A DNA stretch of 64,000 bases from Schaedlerella arabinosiphila (GTDB taxonomy: Bacteria > Bacillota > Clostridia > Lachnospirales > Lachnospiraceae), in assembly GCF_003885045.1 (NCBI RefSeq), contig NZ_RHJS01000002.1:1116001-1180000 (forward strand), written 5' to 3'. Below, in pieces: positions 41,950 to 51,248 of the stretch. The stretch's first letter is position 1, and each line of letters starts with the position of its first letter. Both the position numbers and the translations under genes were made by a program. Below the pieces are notes generated by a model that saw only the letters and a list, made by a program, of their open reading frames with translations, did no database searches and was not told the DNA's origin.

Positions 41950-43278
41950 ATGAGTAAACCAGTAGTAGCAGTGGTAGGCCGTCCCAATGTGGGGAAGTCT
42001 ACGTTATTCAACGCCCTGGCGGGGGGAATGATCTCCATCGTGAAGGACACGCCGGGGGTGACAAGGGATCGGATCTATGCGGATGTGAGCTGGCTGGACC
42101 GGGATTTTACCATGATTGATACAGGCGGAATCGAGCCGGACAGCAAGGACATCATCCTCTCCCAGATGCGGGAACAGGCGCAGATCGCCATTGACACGGC
42201 GGACGTGATCATCTTTATCACCGATGTGCGGCAGGGGCTTACAGACGCGGATTCCAAGGTGGCGGACATGCTCCGCCGTTCTGCCAAGCCGGTGGTGCTG
42301 GTGGTCAATAAGGTGGACAGCTTTGAAAAATTTATGCCCGACGTGTACGAATTTTACAATCTGGGAATCGGCGACCCCATACCGATCTCGGCGGCTTCCC
42401 GGCTGGGGCTGGGGGATATGCTGGATGTGGTGATTTCCCATTTTCCGGAAGGGGCGGGAACAGAGGAAGAGGACGAACGTCCCCGGATCGCCATTGTAGG
42501 AAAGCCCAATGTGGGAAAATCCTCCATCCTCAACAAGCTGGCTGGGGAGAACCGGGCCATTGTATCCGACATCGCCGGAACCACCCGGGATGCCATCGAC
42601 TCCGTGGTAAAATATGACGGAAGGGAATATGTATTGATCGACACTGCCGGGCTTCGCAGGAAGAGCAAGATCAAGGAAGAGCTGGAACGCTACAGCATCA
42701 TCCGGGCGGTGACGGCGGTGGAGCGCGCGGACGTGGTGCTGATGGTCATCGACGCGGTGGAAGGGGCCACCGAGCAGGACGCCAAGATCGCAGGGATCGC
42801 CCATGAACGCGGCAAGGGCGTGATCATCGTGGTCAATAAATGGGATGCCATAGAGAAAACGGATAAGACCATGCGGGAATATGAGAACCAGATCCGGCAG
42901 ATCCTGTCCTTCATGCCTTACGCGGAGATCATGTATGTGTCGGCCCTGACCGGACAGCGGCTGAACAAGCTGTATGACCGGATTGATATGGTGATCGCCA
43001 ACCAGACCCTTCGGGTGGCTACCGGGGTGCTCAACGAGATCCTCACCGAAGCGGTGGCCATGCAGCAGCCCCCGTCAGACAAGGGAAAACGGCTGAAGCT
43101 GTATTATATGACCCAGGTTGCGGTGAAGCCGCCTACATTTGTGATCTTTGTAAATGACAGGGAACTGATGCATTTTTCGTATACAAGGTATCTGGAAAAC
43201 AAAATCCGGGAAGCCTTTGGGTTCCGGGGGACGGCGCTGAGATTTTACATCAGAGAAAGAAAGGAAAAGGGACGGTAG
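41950..43278 (+). CDS. der: Ribosome assembly GTPase Der (EngA)
   Basis: The 442-residue protein has the two tandem GTPase domains unique to Der. The first P-loop is GRPNVGKST (residues 9-17) with DTPGVTRDR and NKVD. The second is GKPNVGKSS near residue 182 with DTAGLRRK and NKWD. The C-terminal KH-like domain binds the 50S subunit ([20 protein letters not shown]). It acts in large-subunit maturation and is normally essential. GGAAGG precedes the start. It is followed after 4 bases by plsY. Confidence 0.97.
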   Translation: MSKPVVAVVGRPNVGKSTLFNALAGGMISIVKDTPGVTRDRIYADVSWLDRDFTMIDTGGIEPDSKDIILSQMREQAQIAIDTADVIIFITDVRQGLTDADSKVADMLRRSAKPVVLVVNKVDSFEKFMPDVYEFYNLGIGDPIPISAASRLGLGDMLDVVISHFPEGAGTEEEDERPRIAIVGKPNVGKSSILNKLAGENRAIVSDIAGTTRDAIDSVVKYDGREYVLIDTAGLRRKSKIKEELERYSIIRAVTAVERADVVLMVIDAVEGATEQDAKIAGIAHERGKGVIIVVNKWDAIEKTDKTMREYENQIRQILSFMPYAEIMYVSALTGQRLNKLYDRIDMVIANQTLRVATGVLNEILTEAVAMQQPPSDKGKRLKLYYMTQVAVKPPTFVIFVNDRELMHFSYTRYLENKIREAFGFRGTALRFYIRERKEKGR

Positions 43279-43282
43279 GATC

Positions 43283-43912
43283 ATGGAACGTATCATCTGT
43301 TTGGCAATCGGCTATGTATGCGGGCTTCTGCAGACCGGTTATCTGGTCGGAAAAATGAACCACGTGGATATCAGAAAAGAAGGGAGCGGCAACGCAGGCT
43401 CCACCAACGCGCTCCGGGTGCTGGGCTGGAAGGCGGGCGCCATGACCTTTGCAGGCGATGTGATCAAATGCCTGGCGGCGGTCCTCATCGCACGGTATCT
43501 TTACCGGGATACCCAGTATGTGCCGCTGCTGGCCATGTATGCGGGGATGGGGGCCACCCTGGGGCACAATTTCCCGTTTTATCTGAAGTTCAAAGGGGGC
43601 AAGGGAATCGCGGTGCTGGCCGGGCTGATCCTGGCCACAGGGCTGGTGATGGTGCCCATCCCGCTGAGTGCGTTTCTGATTGCGGTTTTGCTGACCAGAT
43701 ATGTATCTCTGGGGTCGCTCCTGGCGTCCTCCATGTTTTTTCTGGAGGTATTGTTTTATGGGCAGCTGGGAGGCTTCGGCATGGCGTTCCGGTATCGGAT
43801 GGAGCTGTATGTGCTGGTTTTCCTGCTGATGGTACTGGCCTGGGTACGGCATAAGGAGAATATCAAAAGGCTGCTGGCAGGCACGGAAAACCCGTTCAGG
43901 AGCAAGAAATGA
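43283..43912 (+). CDS. plsY: Acyl-phosphate:glycerol-3-phosphate acyltransferase PlsY
   Basis: The 209-residue inner-membrane protein has about five hydrophobic segments and the three PlsY motifs: DIRKEGSGNAGSTNALR near residue 31, the glycine-rich NFPFYLKFKGGKGIA near 94, and a third near the C-terminus. It catalyses the first acylation step of phosphatidate synthesis from acyl-phosphate. The order der - plsY - gpsA is common in Firmicutes, joining G3P supply and use. Confidence 0.96.
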   Translation: MERIICLAIGYVCGLLQTGYLVGKMNHVDIRKEGSGNAGSTNALRVLGWKAGAMTFAGDVIKCLAAVLIARYLYRDTQYVPLLAMYAGMGATLGHNFPFYLKFKGGKGIAVLAGLILATGLVMVPIPLSAFLIAVLLTRYVSLGSLLASSMFFLEVLFYGQLGGFGMAFRYRMELYVLVFLLMVLAWVRHKENIKRLLAGTENPFRSKK

Positions 43913-43930
43913 AAGGTATGGTGAAAATAT

Positions 43931-44947
43931 ATGGCGAAAATAGGTGTGATCGGTGCGGGAAGCTGGGGAACGGCGCTCAGCGTCCTGCTTCATAATAACG
44001 GAAACGAAGTAACCGTGTGGTCCATTGATCCCGGGGAAGTGCAGATGCTTACAGAGAAGCGGGAGCACGAAAAAAAGCTTCCCGGCGTGAAGCTGCCGGA
44101 GGACATGCAGATCACGGGGGACCTGGAAGGAACCATAAAGGGAAAGGATTTTCTGGTTCTTGCGGTGCCGTCTCCATTTACCAGGGCAACGGCAAAGAAG
44201 ATGAACCCCTTCGTTGCAGAGGGGCAGATCATCGTGGACGTGGCAAAGGGGATTGAGGAAAGCACCCTGATGACCCTTTCCCGGCAGATCGAGGAAGAGA
44301 TCCCCCAGGCGGACGTGGCGGTGCTGTCCGGCCCCAGCCATGCGGAGGAAGTGGGGCGGGGCCTGCCCACCACCTGCGTGATCGGGGCGAAGACGAAGAA
44401 AACGGCGGAATATCTGCAGTCTGTATTTATCAGCAAGGTGTTCCGTGTCTATACCAGCCCGGATATTTTAGGCATTGAACTGGGCGGTTCCCTGAAAAAT
44501 GTAATCGCCCTGGCGGCCGGAATCGCGGACGGGCTGGGTTACGGCGACAACACCAAGGCGGCGCTGATCACCAGGGGGATTGCGGAGATCGCAAGGCTGG
44601 GAGTGAAGATGGGCGGCAGGATCGAGAGCTTTACCGGGCTTACCGGCATCGGAGATCTGATCGTGACCTGCGCCAGCGTCCACAGCCGGAACCGGAAGGC
44701 AGGCTTCTTGATGGGACAGGGCAGGACCATGGAGCAGGCCATGGAAGAGGTCCAGATGGTGGTGGAAGGGGTATATTCCGCCAAAGCGGCCAAAAAACTG
44801 GCTCAGCAGTACCAGGTATCCATGCCCATCGTGGAGGCGGTCAATGAGGTATTGTTTGAGGGAAAGAACCCGGCGGAAGCCGTGGACGGACTGATGATGC
44901 GGGCTTCACGCAGCGAGAACGCGGCGATGCCCTGGGAAGAAGAATAG
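43931..44947 (+). CDS. gpsA: Glycerol-3-phosphate dehydrogenase (NAD(P)+)
   Basis: The 338-residue enzyme reduces dihydroxyacetone phosphate to sn-glycerol 3-phosphate for phospholipids, feeding PlsY. It begins with a Rossmann GAGSWGTALSVLLHNNG (residues 7-23). The catalytic Lys sits in ELGGSLKNVIALAAGIADG, and substrate binding involves TGIGDLIVTCASVHSRNR. A strong terminator follows, closing the DUF512-der-plsY-gpsA cluster. Confidence 0.97.
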   Translation: MAKIGVIGAGSWGTALSVLLHNNGNEVTVWSIDPGEVQMLTEKREHEKKLPGVKLPEDMQITGDLEGTIKGKDFLVLAVPSPFTRATAKKMNPFVAEGQIIVDVAKGIEESTLMTLSRQIEEEIPQADVAVLSGPSHAEEVGRGLPTTCVIGAKTKKTAEYLQSVFISKVFRVYTSPDILGIELGGSLKNVIALAAGIADGLGYGDNTKAALITRGIAEIARLGVKMGGRIESFTGLTGIGDLIVTCASVHSRNRKAGFLMGQGRTMEQAMEEVQMVVEGVYSAKAAKKLAQQYQVSMPIVEAVNEVLFEGKNPAEAVDGLMMRASRSENAAMPWEEE

Positions 44948-44956
44948 AATCATGAA

Positions 44957-45001
44957 GAAAACCTGCCGCACCAGTGGGATCTGATGCGGCAGGTTTTTTT
45001 A
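44957..45001 (+). terminator. Rho-independent terminator after gpsA
   Basis: AACCTGCCGCA (44960-44970) pairs with TGCGGCAGGTT (44985-44995), followed by TTTTTT. The A run upstream makes it usable for the convergent xdhC gene as well. Confidence 0.88.
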
Positions 45002-45039
45002 TACCATCGTATGCAGAAAAGCAGCCAGGGGCAGTTTTT

Positions 45040-46035
45040 TTAATGCATCGGGCAGTCATGCAGGGCAGCAGCCCCGGCGGCTTCTCGTAACAGCGCCCGC
45101 TCATAGATCATTTCCCCGGCAATGCTGACGGCGATCTCTTCAGGCGTCACTGCCTTGATGGCGGTACCGATGGGGGCGTGTACCCGGGAGATCACCTCCC
45201 GTTCGATCCCGCACTCCAGCAGCTTCTGGTTCACAAAGGCTGTTTTGCGGCGGGAGCCGATGACGCCTACATAGGCAGGCGGCGTTTGCAGGATCTGGCG
45301 CAGCACGTCAAAATCATGGCTGTGCCCGTTGGTCATGACCACCACGTAGTCTGACGGCGTGAGATCCAGAAAATCCCCAATGCGGAAATAATCGCCGCAG
45401 ACGACATGCTCCGCCTCCGAAAAGAGCTCCGGCCGGGAAAGCTCCGGCCGATTGTCCATGACGGTGATGCGAAAACCTACCCTGCTCAGTACAGGAACCA
45501 GCGCCTGGGTGCAATGCCCGCCGCCGAAGATCACGGCCCGGTCCAGGACGGGAAGGGGCATATAGAAAGCCTCCTTTGTCCTGGTGCAGTTCATTTCCCC
45601 GTCCAGCAGTACGGGAATGGAGCCGTCCAGATGAAGCACCAGGCATCCGGGCTGATGGGCAGAGAGCATGGACAGCACCCGGGAGACAAGCTGCGCCCAT
45701 TCCCCGGCAGAAGAATCAATATACTGGAAAAAGACGGAAATCTCGCCGCCGCAGACCATCCCTAAGTCATGTTCGGACTGCTCATGGAGGGGGAAGCGGT
45801 ACTCCGCCGAGCTTCGCTTCTGCAGGAGCATTTGCGCCGTCTCCTCCGCGCGGTGCTCCGCAGCGCCTCCGCCGATGGTACCGCAGATCCGCCCGCTTTG
45901 GCCGACAAGCATCTGGGCTCCGGCGCCCCGGGGGGAGGAGCCGCTTTTGGAAGTGATTGTGACAAGCACCAGGTCATGGCGGCGCGACAGTTCCTCCGAT
46001 ATTTTAGAAAAAACAGCATTCATATCAGGATTCAT
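45040..46035 (-). CDS. xdhC: XdhC/CoxI family molybdenum-hydroxylase maturation factor
   Basis: The 331-residue protein begins with the XdhC domain (TITSKSGSSPRGAGAQMLV, CGTIGGGAAEHRAEE). A Rossmann domain follows (RAVIFGGGHCTQALVPVLSR near residue 170). It closes with the family end IGSRRKTAFVNQKL and RVHAPIGTAI-x-A. XdhC delivers sulfurated molybdenum cofactor to xanthine dehydrogenase-type enzymes such as that at the left edge of this window, 43 kb away. ATG 46035 is preferred over 46059 because GAAAGGA lies upstream of it. It is transcribed divergently from spoIVA. Confidence 0.9.
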   Translation of the reverse strand: MNPDMNAVFSKISEELSRRHDLVLVTITSKSGSSPRGAGAQMLVGQSGRICGTIGGGAAEHRAEETAQMLLQKRSSAEYRFPLHEQSEHDLGMVCGGEISVFFQYIDSSAGEWAQLVSRVLSMLSAHQPGCLVLHLDGSIPVLLDGEMNCTRTKEAFYMPLPVLDRAVIFGGGHCTQALVPVLSRVGFRITVMDNRPELSRPELFSEAEHVVCGDYFRIGDFLDLTPSDYVVVMTNGHSHDFDVLRQILQTPPAYVGVIGSRRKTAFVNQKLLECGIEREVISRVHAPIGTAIKAVTPEEIAVSIAGEMIYERALLREAAGAAALHDCPMH

Positions 46036-46074
46036 ATTCAGATTCCTTTCTTGTTTCATTGTAAAAAAAGTATA

Positions 46075-46101
46075 GCATATTTTTGGATTTTATCATACCC
46101 C
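46075..46101 (+). promoter_or_regulatory. Candidate sigma-E promoter of spoIVA
   Basis: GCATATT (46075-46081) followed 12 bases later by CATACCCC (46094-46101) resembles the mother-cell sigma-E consensus (-35 G-ATATT, -10 CATACA-T). In Bacillus spoIVA depends on sigma-E. The spacer is one base short and the -10 match partial, so this is tentative. Confidence 0.4.
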
Positions 46102-46149
46102 TCTTTTTTTCTGCATAGATTGTTATCAGCAGAACAAGGGGGTATTTTT

Positions 46150-47622
46150 ATGGACTCATTTCAGTTATACAAGGATATGAAAGCAAGGACCGACGGGGAA
46201 ATCTATATCGGCGTGGTCGGTCCGGTTCGGACAGGCAAGTCAACCTTTATCAAACGGTTTATGGATTTGCTGGTCCTTCCCAACATGACCGATGAAAACA
46301 GCAGGGAGCGTACAAGAGACGAACTGCCGCAGTCGGCGTCCGGCACCACGATCATGACGACAGAGCCAAAATTTGTTCCGAAGGACGCGGCGTCCATCCA
46401 GCTATCGGAGGATGTGGAGGTGAAGATCCGGCTCATCGACTGCGTGGGCTTTATGGTGGAGGGCGCTTCGGGGCACATTGAGAACGACACGGAGCGGCAG
46501 GTGAAAACACCCTGGTTTGAATACGAGATTCCGTTTACAAAGGCGGCGGCCATCGGAACCCAGAAGGTCATCCACGACCATGCCACCATCGGCCTGGTGG
46601 TCACGACGGACGGCAGCATCTGCGACCTGCCCCGGGAAAATTATGTGGCGGCGGAGGAACGCACGATTCAGGAGCTGCAGTCCATCGGGAAGCCCTTTAT
46701 CATCCTTCTGAACTGCACGAAGCCCTATACGGATGAGGCGAAGGCTCTGCAGAGTGCAATGGAAGAAAAATACGGGACTTCCGTGCTTCCGGTGAACTGC
46801 GAGCAGTTAAAACAAGAAGATGTGAACAACATCATGCGCCAGGTATTGTATGAATTTCCCATTTCCGAGGTGGAATTTTTTGTTCCCAAATGGGTGGAGA
46901 TGCTTTCCAGGGAGCATCGGATCAAGCAGGACCTTCTGGCGGCCGTGAAGTTTCTGATGACAGAGCTGGACGATATCCGCAGCGTGACGGCCGGGATTCC
47001 GGAGGTGGAGAGCCCTTACATAGAGAAGATCGTGGTTGACAGGATTGAGATGGATACCGGAAAGATCCGCATCCTGATCCGGTTCGCGGAGCAGTTTTAC
47101 TATGAAGTCTTAAGCGAACTTACCGGAACACAGATCCAGGGAGAGTATGAGCTGATCTCCGTGATGAAGGAGCTGGCGGCAATGAAAGAGGAGTACACCC
47201 AGATCAAGGATGCATTTGCGGATGTGAAGATGAAAGGCTACGGGGTCGTGAGTCCGAAAAAGGAGGAGATCGCCCTGGAGGAGCCTATGATCATCAAGCA
47301 GGGCAACAAGTTCGGCGTGAAGATCCACTCCGAGGCGCCTTCCATCCATATGATCCGGGCAAATATCGAGACGGAGATCGCCCCCATCGTGGGAAATGAA
47401 AAACAGGCCCAGGACCTGGTGGAATACATCAAGGCGGAGAGCGAGACGGAAGAAGGCGTATGGGGCACCAACATTTTCGGAAAATCCATCGAAGAGCTGG
47501 TGATGGACGGTATGCGTAATAAGATCACCATGATCAACGACGAGAGCCAGGTAAAGCTCCAGGATACCATGCAGAAGATCGTCAATGACAGCAACGGAGG
47601 GCTGGTGTGCATCATCATCTGA
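46150..47622 (+). CDS. spoIVA: Stage IV sporulation protein A (spore coat morphogenetic ATPase)
   Basis: SpoIVA polymerises around the forespore, using ATP, and is the basement layer of the spore coat. The 490-residue product matches the family length. The N-terminus is MDSFQLYKDMKARTDGEIYI, the Walker A GPVRTGKSTFIKRFMDL is near residue 24, and the sensor region TEPKFVPKDA is followed by RLIDCVGFMVEGA. The C-terminal end, needed for membrane placement, is GGLVCIII. AAGGGGG precedes ATG 46150. Its presence shows the organism is a spore former or descended from one. Confidence 0.97.
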   Translation: MDSFQLYKDMKARTDGEIYIGVVGPVRTGKSTFIKRFMDLLVLPNMTDENSRERTRDELPQSASGTTIMTTEPKFVPKDAASIQLSEDVEVKIRLIDCVGFMVEGASGHIENDTERQVKTPWFEYEIPFTKAAAIGTQKVIHDHATIGLVVTTDGSICDLPRENYVAAEERTIQELQSIGKPFIILLNCTKPYTDEAKALQSAMEEKYGTSVLPVNCEQLKQEDVNNIMRQVLYEFPISEVEFFVPKWVEMLSREHRIKQDLLAAVKFLMTELDDIRSVTAGIPEVESPYIEKIVVDRIEMDTGKIRILIRFAEQFYYEVLSELTGTQIQGEYELISVMKELAAMKEEYTQIKDAFADVKMKGYGVVSPKKEEIALEEPMIIKQGNKFGVKIHSEAPSIHMIRANIETEIAPIVGNEKQAQDLVEYIKAESETEEGVWGTNIFGKSIEELVMDGMRNKITMINDESQVKLQDTMQKIVNDSNGGLVCIII

Positions 47623-47670
47623 TCCGTAAGGAAAACCCTTAAAGAAACCCTCAGGGATCATAACTTTTGG

Positions 47671-47699
47671 TTGACATTTTTCAGGTTTGCGATTATAGT
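47671..47699 (+). promoter_or_regulatory. Consensus sigma-A promoter of lysA
   Basis: TTGACA (47671-47676) and TATAGT (47694-47699), 17-base spacer, 72 bases ahead of the lysA start; AGGAGAG lies before the ATG. Confidence 0.75.
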
Positions 47700-47771
47700 G
47701 TTTCTGTAAATAATCCTTTAGCAAGATAAACTGAAAAAGTGTGAATACAACAAGATGAGGAGAGAACAACC

Positions 47772-49040
47772 ATGAATAAGATCCCATTTGTAACAAAGGA
47801 ACAATTGGATGAGATTACGAAAACGTATCCGACCCCATTTCATTTATACGACGAAAAAGGAATCCGGGAGAATGTGAAGGCATTGAAAGAGGCATTTTCC
47901 TGGAATCCCGGATATAAAGAATATTTTGCGGTGAAGGCCACGCCGAACCCGTTTTTGATCCAAATCCTGCAGGAATACGGCTGCGGCTGCGACTGTTCTT
48001 CCTATACGGAGCTGATGCTGTCCGACGCCATCGGCGTAAGAGGGGCGGATATCATGTTTTCCTCCAACGATACCCCGGCGGAGGAATTTGCGCTGGCGGA
48101 CCGGCTGGGGGCGATCATCAACCTGGACGACATCACCCATATTGATTTTCTGGAAAAAACCATCGGGCATATTCCGGAAACTATAAGCTGCCGGTATAAT
48201 CCGGGCGGCCTGTTCAAGATCAGCAACGACATCATGGACAATCCCGGGGATTCCAAATACGGCATGACTACCGAACAGATCGGGGAGGCATTCCGCATTT
48301 TGAAGGAAAAAGGCGCAAAGGAATTTGGGATTCACGCATTTCTCGCCAGCAATACGGTGACCAACGAGTATTATCCGATGCTGGCGAAGGTGCTGTTTGA
48401 GCAGGCGGTCAGGCTGCAGAAGGAGACCGGCGTGCATATCAAGTTCATCAACCTGTCCGGCGGGATCGGGATTCCCTATACGCCGGACCAGGAGCCCAAC
48501 GACATCCGCAGGATCGGGGAGGGCGTACGCCGGGTCTATGAACAGGTGCTGGTTCCGGCAGGCATGGGCGACGTGGAGATCTATACGGAACTGGGCCGTT
48601 ATATGATGGGGCCTTACGGCTGCCTGGTTACAAAGGCCATTCACGAGAAACATACCCACAAGGAATACATCGGCGTGGACGCATGCGCGGTGAATCTGAT
48701 GCGGCCGGCAATGTACGGGGCATACCACCACATTACGGTGATGGGAAAGGAAGGCCTGCCCTGCACCCACCGGTATGACGTGGCAGGCTCCCTCTGCGAG
48801 AATAACGACAAATTTGCCATCGACCGGATGCTGCCGGAGGTGGAGATCGGGGACTACCTGGTCATCCACGATACCGGGGCGCATGGATTTGCAATGGGGT
48901 ATAATTATAACGGAAAGCTCAAATCCGCGGAACTGCTGCTCAAAGAGGACAAAAGTGTGGAGTTGATCCGCCGCGCGGAGACGCCTGCAGACTACTTTGC
49001 AACTTTCGATTGCTTTGAAATTGGAAAAAAACTGGTATAA
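47772..49040 (+). CDS. lysA: Diaminopimelate decarboxylase-like PLP enzyme
   Basis: The 422-residue protein is a fold type III PLP decarboxylase. The PLP Lys is K55 in YFAVKATPNP. The family blocks GCGCDCSSYTEL, GIHAFLASNTV, NLSGGIGIPYTPDQ, ELGRYMMGPYG and the substrate-site CENNDKFA all occur. The final step of lysine synthesis (meso-DAP to lysine) is the expected role. The sequence belongs to a variant LysA branch found in Clostridia, so related decarboxylase activity (for example ornithine-type or carboxynorspermidine) cannot be excluded. It stands alone behind a strong promoter. Confidence 0.82.
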   Translation: MNKIPFVTKEQLDEITKTYPTPFHLYDEKGIRENVKALKEAFSWNPGYKEYFAVKATPNPFLIQILQEYGCGCDCSSYTELMLSDAIGVRGADIMFSSNDTPAEEFALADRLGAIINLDDITHIDFLEKTIGHIPETISCRYNPGGLFKISNDIMDNPGDSKYGMTTEQIGEAFRILKEKGAKEFGIHAFLASNTVTNEYYPMLAKVLFEQAVRLQKETGVHIKFINLSGGIGIPYTPDQEPNDIRRIGEGVRRVYEQVLVPAGMGDVEIYTELGRYMMGPYGCLVTKAIHEKHTHKEYIGVDACAVNLMRPAMYGAYHHITVMGKEGLPCTHRYDVAGSLCENNDKFAIDRMLPEVEIGDYLVIHDTGAHGFAMGYNYNGKLKSAELLLKEDKSVELIRRAETPADYFATFDCFEIGKKLV

Positions 49041-49114
49041 GGTATTGCAAAAATGATTTGGATGTGTTAAGATAAATTCTGGTTTGAAGAGGAAGTTCTT
49101 TTCAGATCAGATGA

Positions 49115-49197
49115 GCGGATGTGGCGGAATGGCAGACGCACAAGACTCAAAATCTTGCGGGGGTGACCTCGTGTGGGTTCAAGTCCCACCATCCGCA
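49115..49197 (+). tRNA. tRNA-Leu (CAA)
   Basis: An 83-base gene. The acceptor arm GCGGATG pairs with CATCCGC, discriminator A at 49197. The anticodon stem CAAGA/TCTTG encloses loop CTCAAAA with anticodon CAA, reading UUG. A long variable arm (GCGGGGGTGACCTCGT) and a T arm GTGGG-TTCAAGT-CCCAC are present. CCA is not encoded. Confidence 0.95.
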
Positions 49198-49203
49198 GCC
49201 TTA

Positions 49204-49240
49204 CGAAAACCCTTGTTTTACAAGGGTTTTCGTTGTTTTA
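49204..49240 (+). terminator. Terminator after tRNA-Leu
   Basis: CGAAAACCCTTG (49204-49215) pairs with CAAGGGTTTTCG (49221-49232), then GTTGTTTT. Confidence 0.8.
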
Positions 49241-49428
49241 AGAGAGTCCTTTCAGGCATGGAAAGGGCTCTTTTTTGGTGGTTTGACATCAGTAGTGACA
49301 TCAACGGGATTCACTATGGGGATTTTCCCTGCTTTCAGGTTCAGAAATAGTCTCCTGCAGTTCTTAGTGCATTGACTTTTCCCATTTTGTACAATATACT
49401 AAACTGCATAAGGAAAGGACGTGATATT

Positions 49429-49971
49429 ATGGCATTGGTGCAGGAAAAGACATATACCATTGAAGATATTTACGCTCTGCCGGAAGGTCAGAGGGCGGAA
49501 CTGATTGACGGACGGATCTATATGATGGCCCCGCCTAATACGATTCACCAAAAAATCTCCTATTCTGTGGCCAGAAGGATTTCTGACTATATTGATAAGA
49601 AAAACGGTGAATGCGACGTATTTCTTGCTCCTTTTGCAGTATTTTTAAATGATGACGAGATCAATTACGTTGAACCAGATATCAGCATCATATGCGATAA
49701 ACACAAACTGGATGACAGGGGATGCAACGGCGCGCCTGATTGGGTCATCGAAATTCTTTCACCTAGTACGGAACGCACGGACTGCGGAATGAAACTTTTT
49801 AAATACCGGTCTGCCGGAGTAAGAGAATACTGGACGGTAAACCCGAGGCTTAAGACGGTCAGCGTTTACGATTTTGAATACGATGAAAAAAACGGGCAGT
49901 ACAGCTTTGATGATGAAATTTCTGCATGCATTTATGAGGACTTGGTTATCCGTATTTCAGACTTGTTATGA
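49429..49971 (+). CDS. Uma2 family (DUF820) putative endonuclease
   Basis: The 180-residue protein has the PD-(D/E)XK pattern of Uma2/DUF820. It begins TYTIEDIYALPEGQRAELID, with MMAPPNTIHQKISYSVARRI, then VEPDISIICDKHKLDDRG with the catalytic Asp, APDWVIEILSPSTERTDCG with the E-x-L pair, and REYWTV. Function is unproven; such genes are expanded in mobile or defence contexts. ATG 49429 is preceded by AAAGGACGTG. It lies just after tRNA-Leu and before a decayed toxin-antitoxin pair. Confidence 0.85.
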   Translation: MALVQEKTYTIEDIYALPEGQRAELIDGRIYMMAPPNTIHQKISYSVARRISDYIDKKNGECDVFLAPFAVFLNDDEINYVEPDISIICDKHKLDDRGCNGAPDWVIEILSPSTERTDCGMKLFKYRSAGVREYWTVNPRLKTVSVYDFEYDEKNGQYSFDDEISACIYEDLVIRISDLL

Positions 49972-50178
49972 GTAAAAGCACTGACCATGCCATTGCACCA
50001 AAATGGATTTATACATTGGAGGATGATTGAAAAACGTCTCCTGTGCTAACAGATATGTTCAACCGAGGGTTCTTTTTCAGTGGGGGGATAGGAGAGGAAA
50101 AGCATTGGAAAAAGCAAGAATCAGTTTACATGTCATAATAAAGATGCTCTGTTTATTTTAATAAAGGAGGAATTGTCT

Positions 50179-50457
50179 ATGTCAACTTTAGAAAAAACCA
50201 TCGGATTGTTAGAAACGATGCCGGATGATAAGATTGAAACCATTTATGCATTTGTGCGGTTTATAAATTCAGATGCATATAAAATTTCTTCTGAAATCGC
50301 ATCAATAAAGGCGGAAGATGAACATAGGGTTTCTGAAAGTATAGAAGGTCTGCGTATTTTAGAGTCCTTCGTTGGAACACTGCCAGAAGATTTTAACTAC
50401 GAACAGGAATTAGAGGAGGCGCGTAATGAAAAATATGGTCGTTTTGATAGATACTAA
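50179..50457 (+). CDS. Putative antitoxin of a PIN-type toxin-antitoxin pair
   Basis: The 92-residue acidic protein starts STLEKTIGLLETMPDDKIET, with IYAFVRFINSD following (DUF2281-like helix), and ends EQELEEARNEKYGRFDRY, a typical antitoxin tail. AAAGGAGG lies 8 bases before ATG 50179. Its end overlaps by 32 bases the start of a PIN-domain fragment. With the toxin truncated, it is now an orphan. Confidence 0.65.
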   Translation: MSTLEKTIGLLETMPDDKIETIYAFVRFINSDAYKISSEIASIKAEDEHRVSESIEGLRILESFVGTLPEDFNYEQELEEARNEKYGRFDRY

Positions 50458-50539
50458 TCTGGTATTAGACGTATTGGAAAAACGCATGCCTTTCTATGAA
50501 GCTTCATATGCTATACTAACATATTGTGCCGAACAGTAA
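50426..50539 (+). pseudogene. PIN-domain (VapC-like) toxin, N-terminal fragment
   Basis: ATG 50426 starts VVLIDTNLVLDVLEKRMPFY, the classic PIN opening with the first acidic residue, and stops at TAA 50537-50539 after 37 residues. The remaining acidic residues and about 90 residues of the domain are missing. Confidence 0.75.
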
Positions 50540-50593
50540 TCCTTCGTAATTGAATGTTGCTGATGGGACGGCCAGCGAAGGACAGACGTCAAA

Positions 50594-50822
50594 CTATGTT
50601 GTCCGGAGCAGGAGCAGGACATATACCGGAGGGCGGCAGTAAAAATCCTGAAGGCGATCGAGGAAAACAGGGCGGACTGGTCCGAGGACTGTGACGCCAT
50701 TGTACAGAACTGCAGCGGGGCCTATCATGATGCCTCGCACCATATGACCATGGTTTACGCGGACTACTATTTTTATAGAAGCCATTTATAAGATCAAGAA
50801 GGAAGGAATCCTGCTATGGTAG
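50594..50822 (+). pseudogene. C-terminal fragment of a GH88/GH105-type glucuronyl hydrolase
   Basis: The frame shows AVKILKAIEENRADWSEDCD, then SGAYHDASHHMTMVYADYYF, like the end of unsaturated glucuronyl hydrolases (the closing active-site loop and the DYYFIEAI tail). A one-base shift near 50770 is needed to reach the natural end (IEAIYKIKKEGILLW, TAG 50820-50822). Only the tail survives. Confidence 0.55.
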
Positions 50823-50833
50823 AAGAGAGGAAC

Positions 50834-51217
50834 ATGAATGGAAAAAAGAAGGAACCCATGGAATTATGTTTGAAGATTTTAGATGCTGATCAGAAGACCC
50901 GGGCGGTGGGCCGGTCTCTTGTGTATGTGACCGGTAACGTGACTTATCTCCTGCCCTTTGGAGAAAAACGCATCAACCTGTCTCCGAAGGCATTTTACGG
51001 AAATAAACATCTCTTATGCGTGCAGGCCGCAAAGAGGTTTGAGGTGGATACCTACCGCAATCTGGCGGTCAATGTGTGCGACCAGCATCACCTTAAGAAT
51101 TGCTATCCTCATGCGTCGGCCAATGTGGAGACCAGAGGAGAGTCCGTCTTCGCCGCCCAGAACGCCATTGACGGGGTGACGGTCAACTGCTGCCACGGAA
51201 CAGGAGGAAGAAAATGA
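50834..51217 (+). pseudogene. Fragment of a heparinase/carbohydrate-domain-like protein
   Basis: The 127-residue frame has a beta-rich sequence (GRSLVYVTGNVTYLLPFGEK) and the segment YPHASANVETRGESVFAAQN, then AIDGVT. This recalls the discoidin-like region of polysaccharide-related proteins in Lachnospiraceae. It ends abruptly (CCHGTGGRK). With the GH88 remnant just upstream and the AraC remnant just downstream it looks like part of a lost uronate-use locus. Confidence 0.35.
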
Positions 51218-51248
51218 AACAGAAATATCAAATTGATACTAGGGAGAT

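Noticed and set aside
42004..42804. Minus-strand frame of 266 codons inside der
   Set aside because: Antisense shadow of a conserved essential GTPase gene; His/Asp-rich product with no domain.
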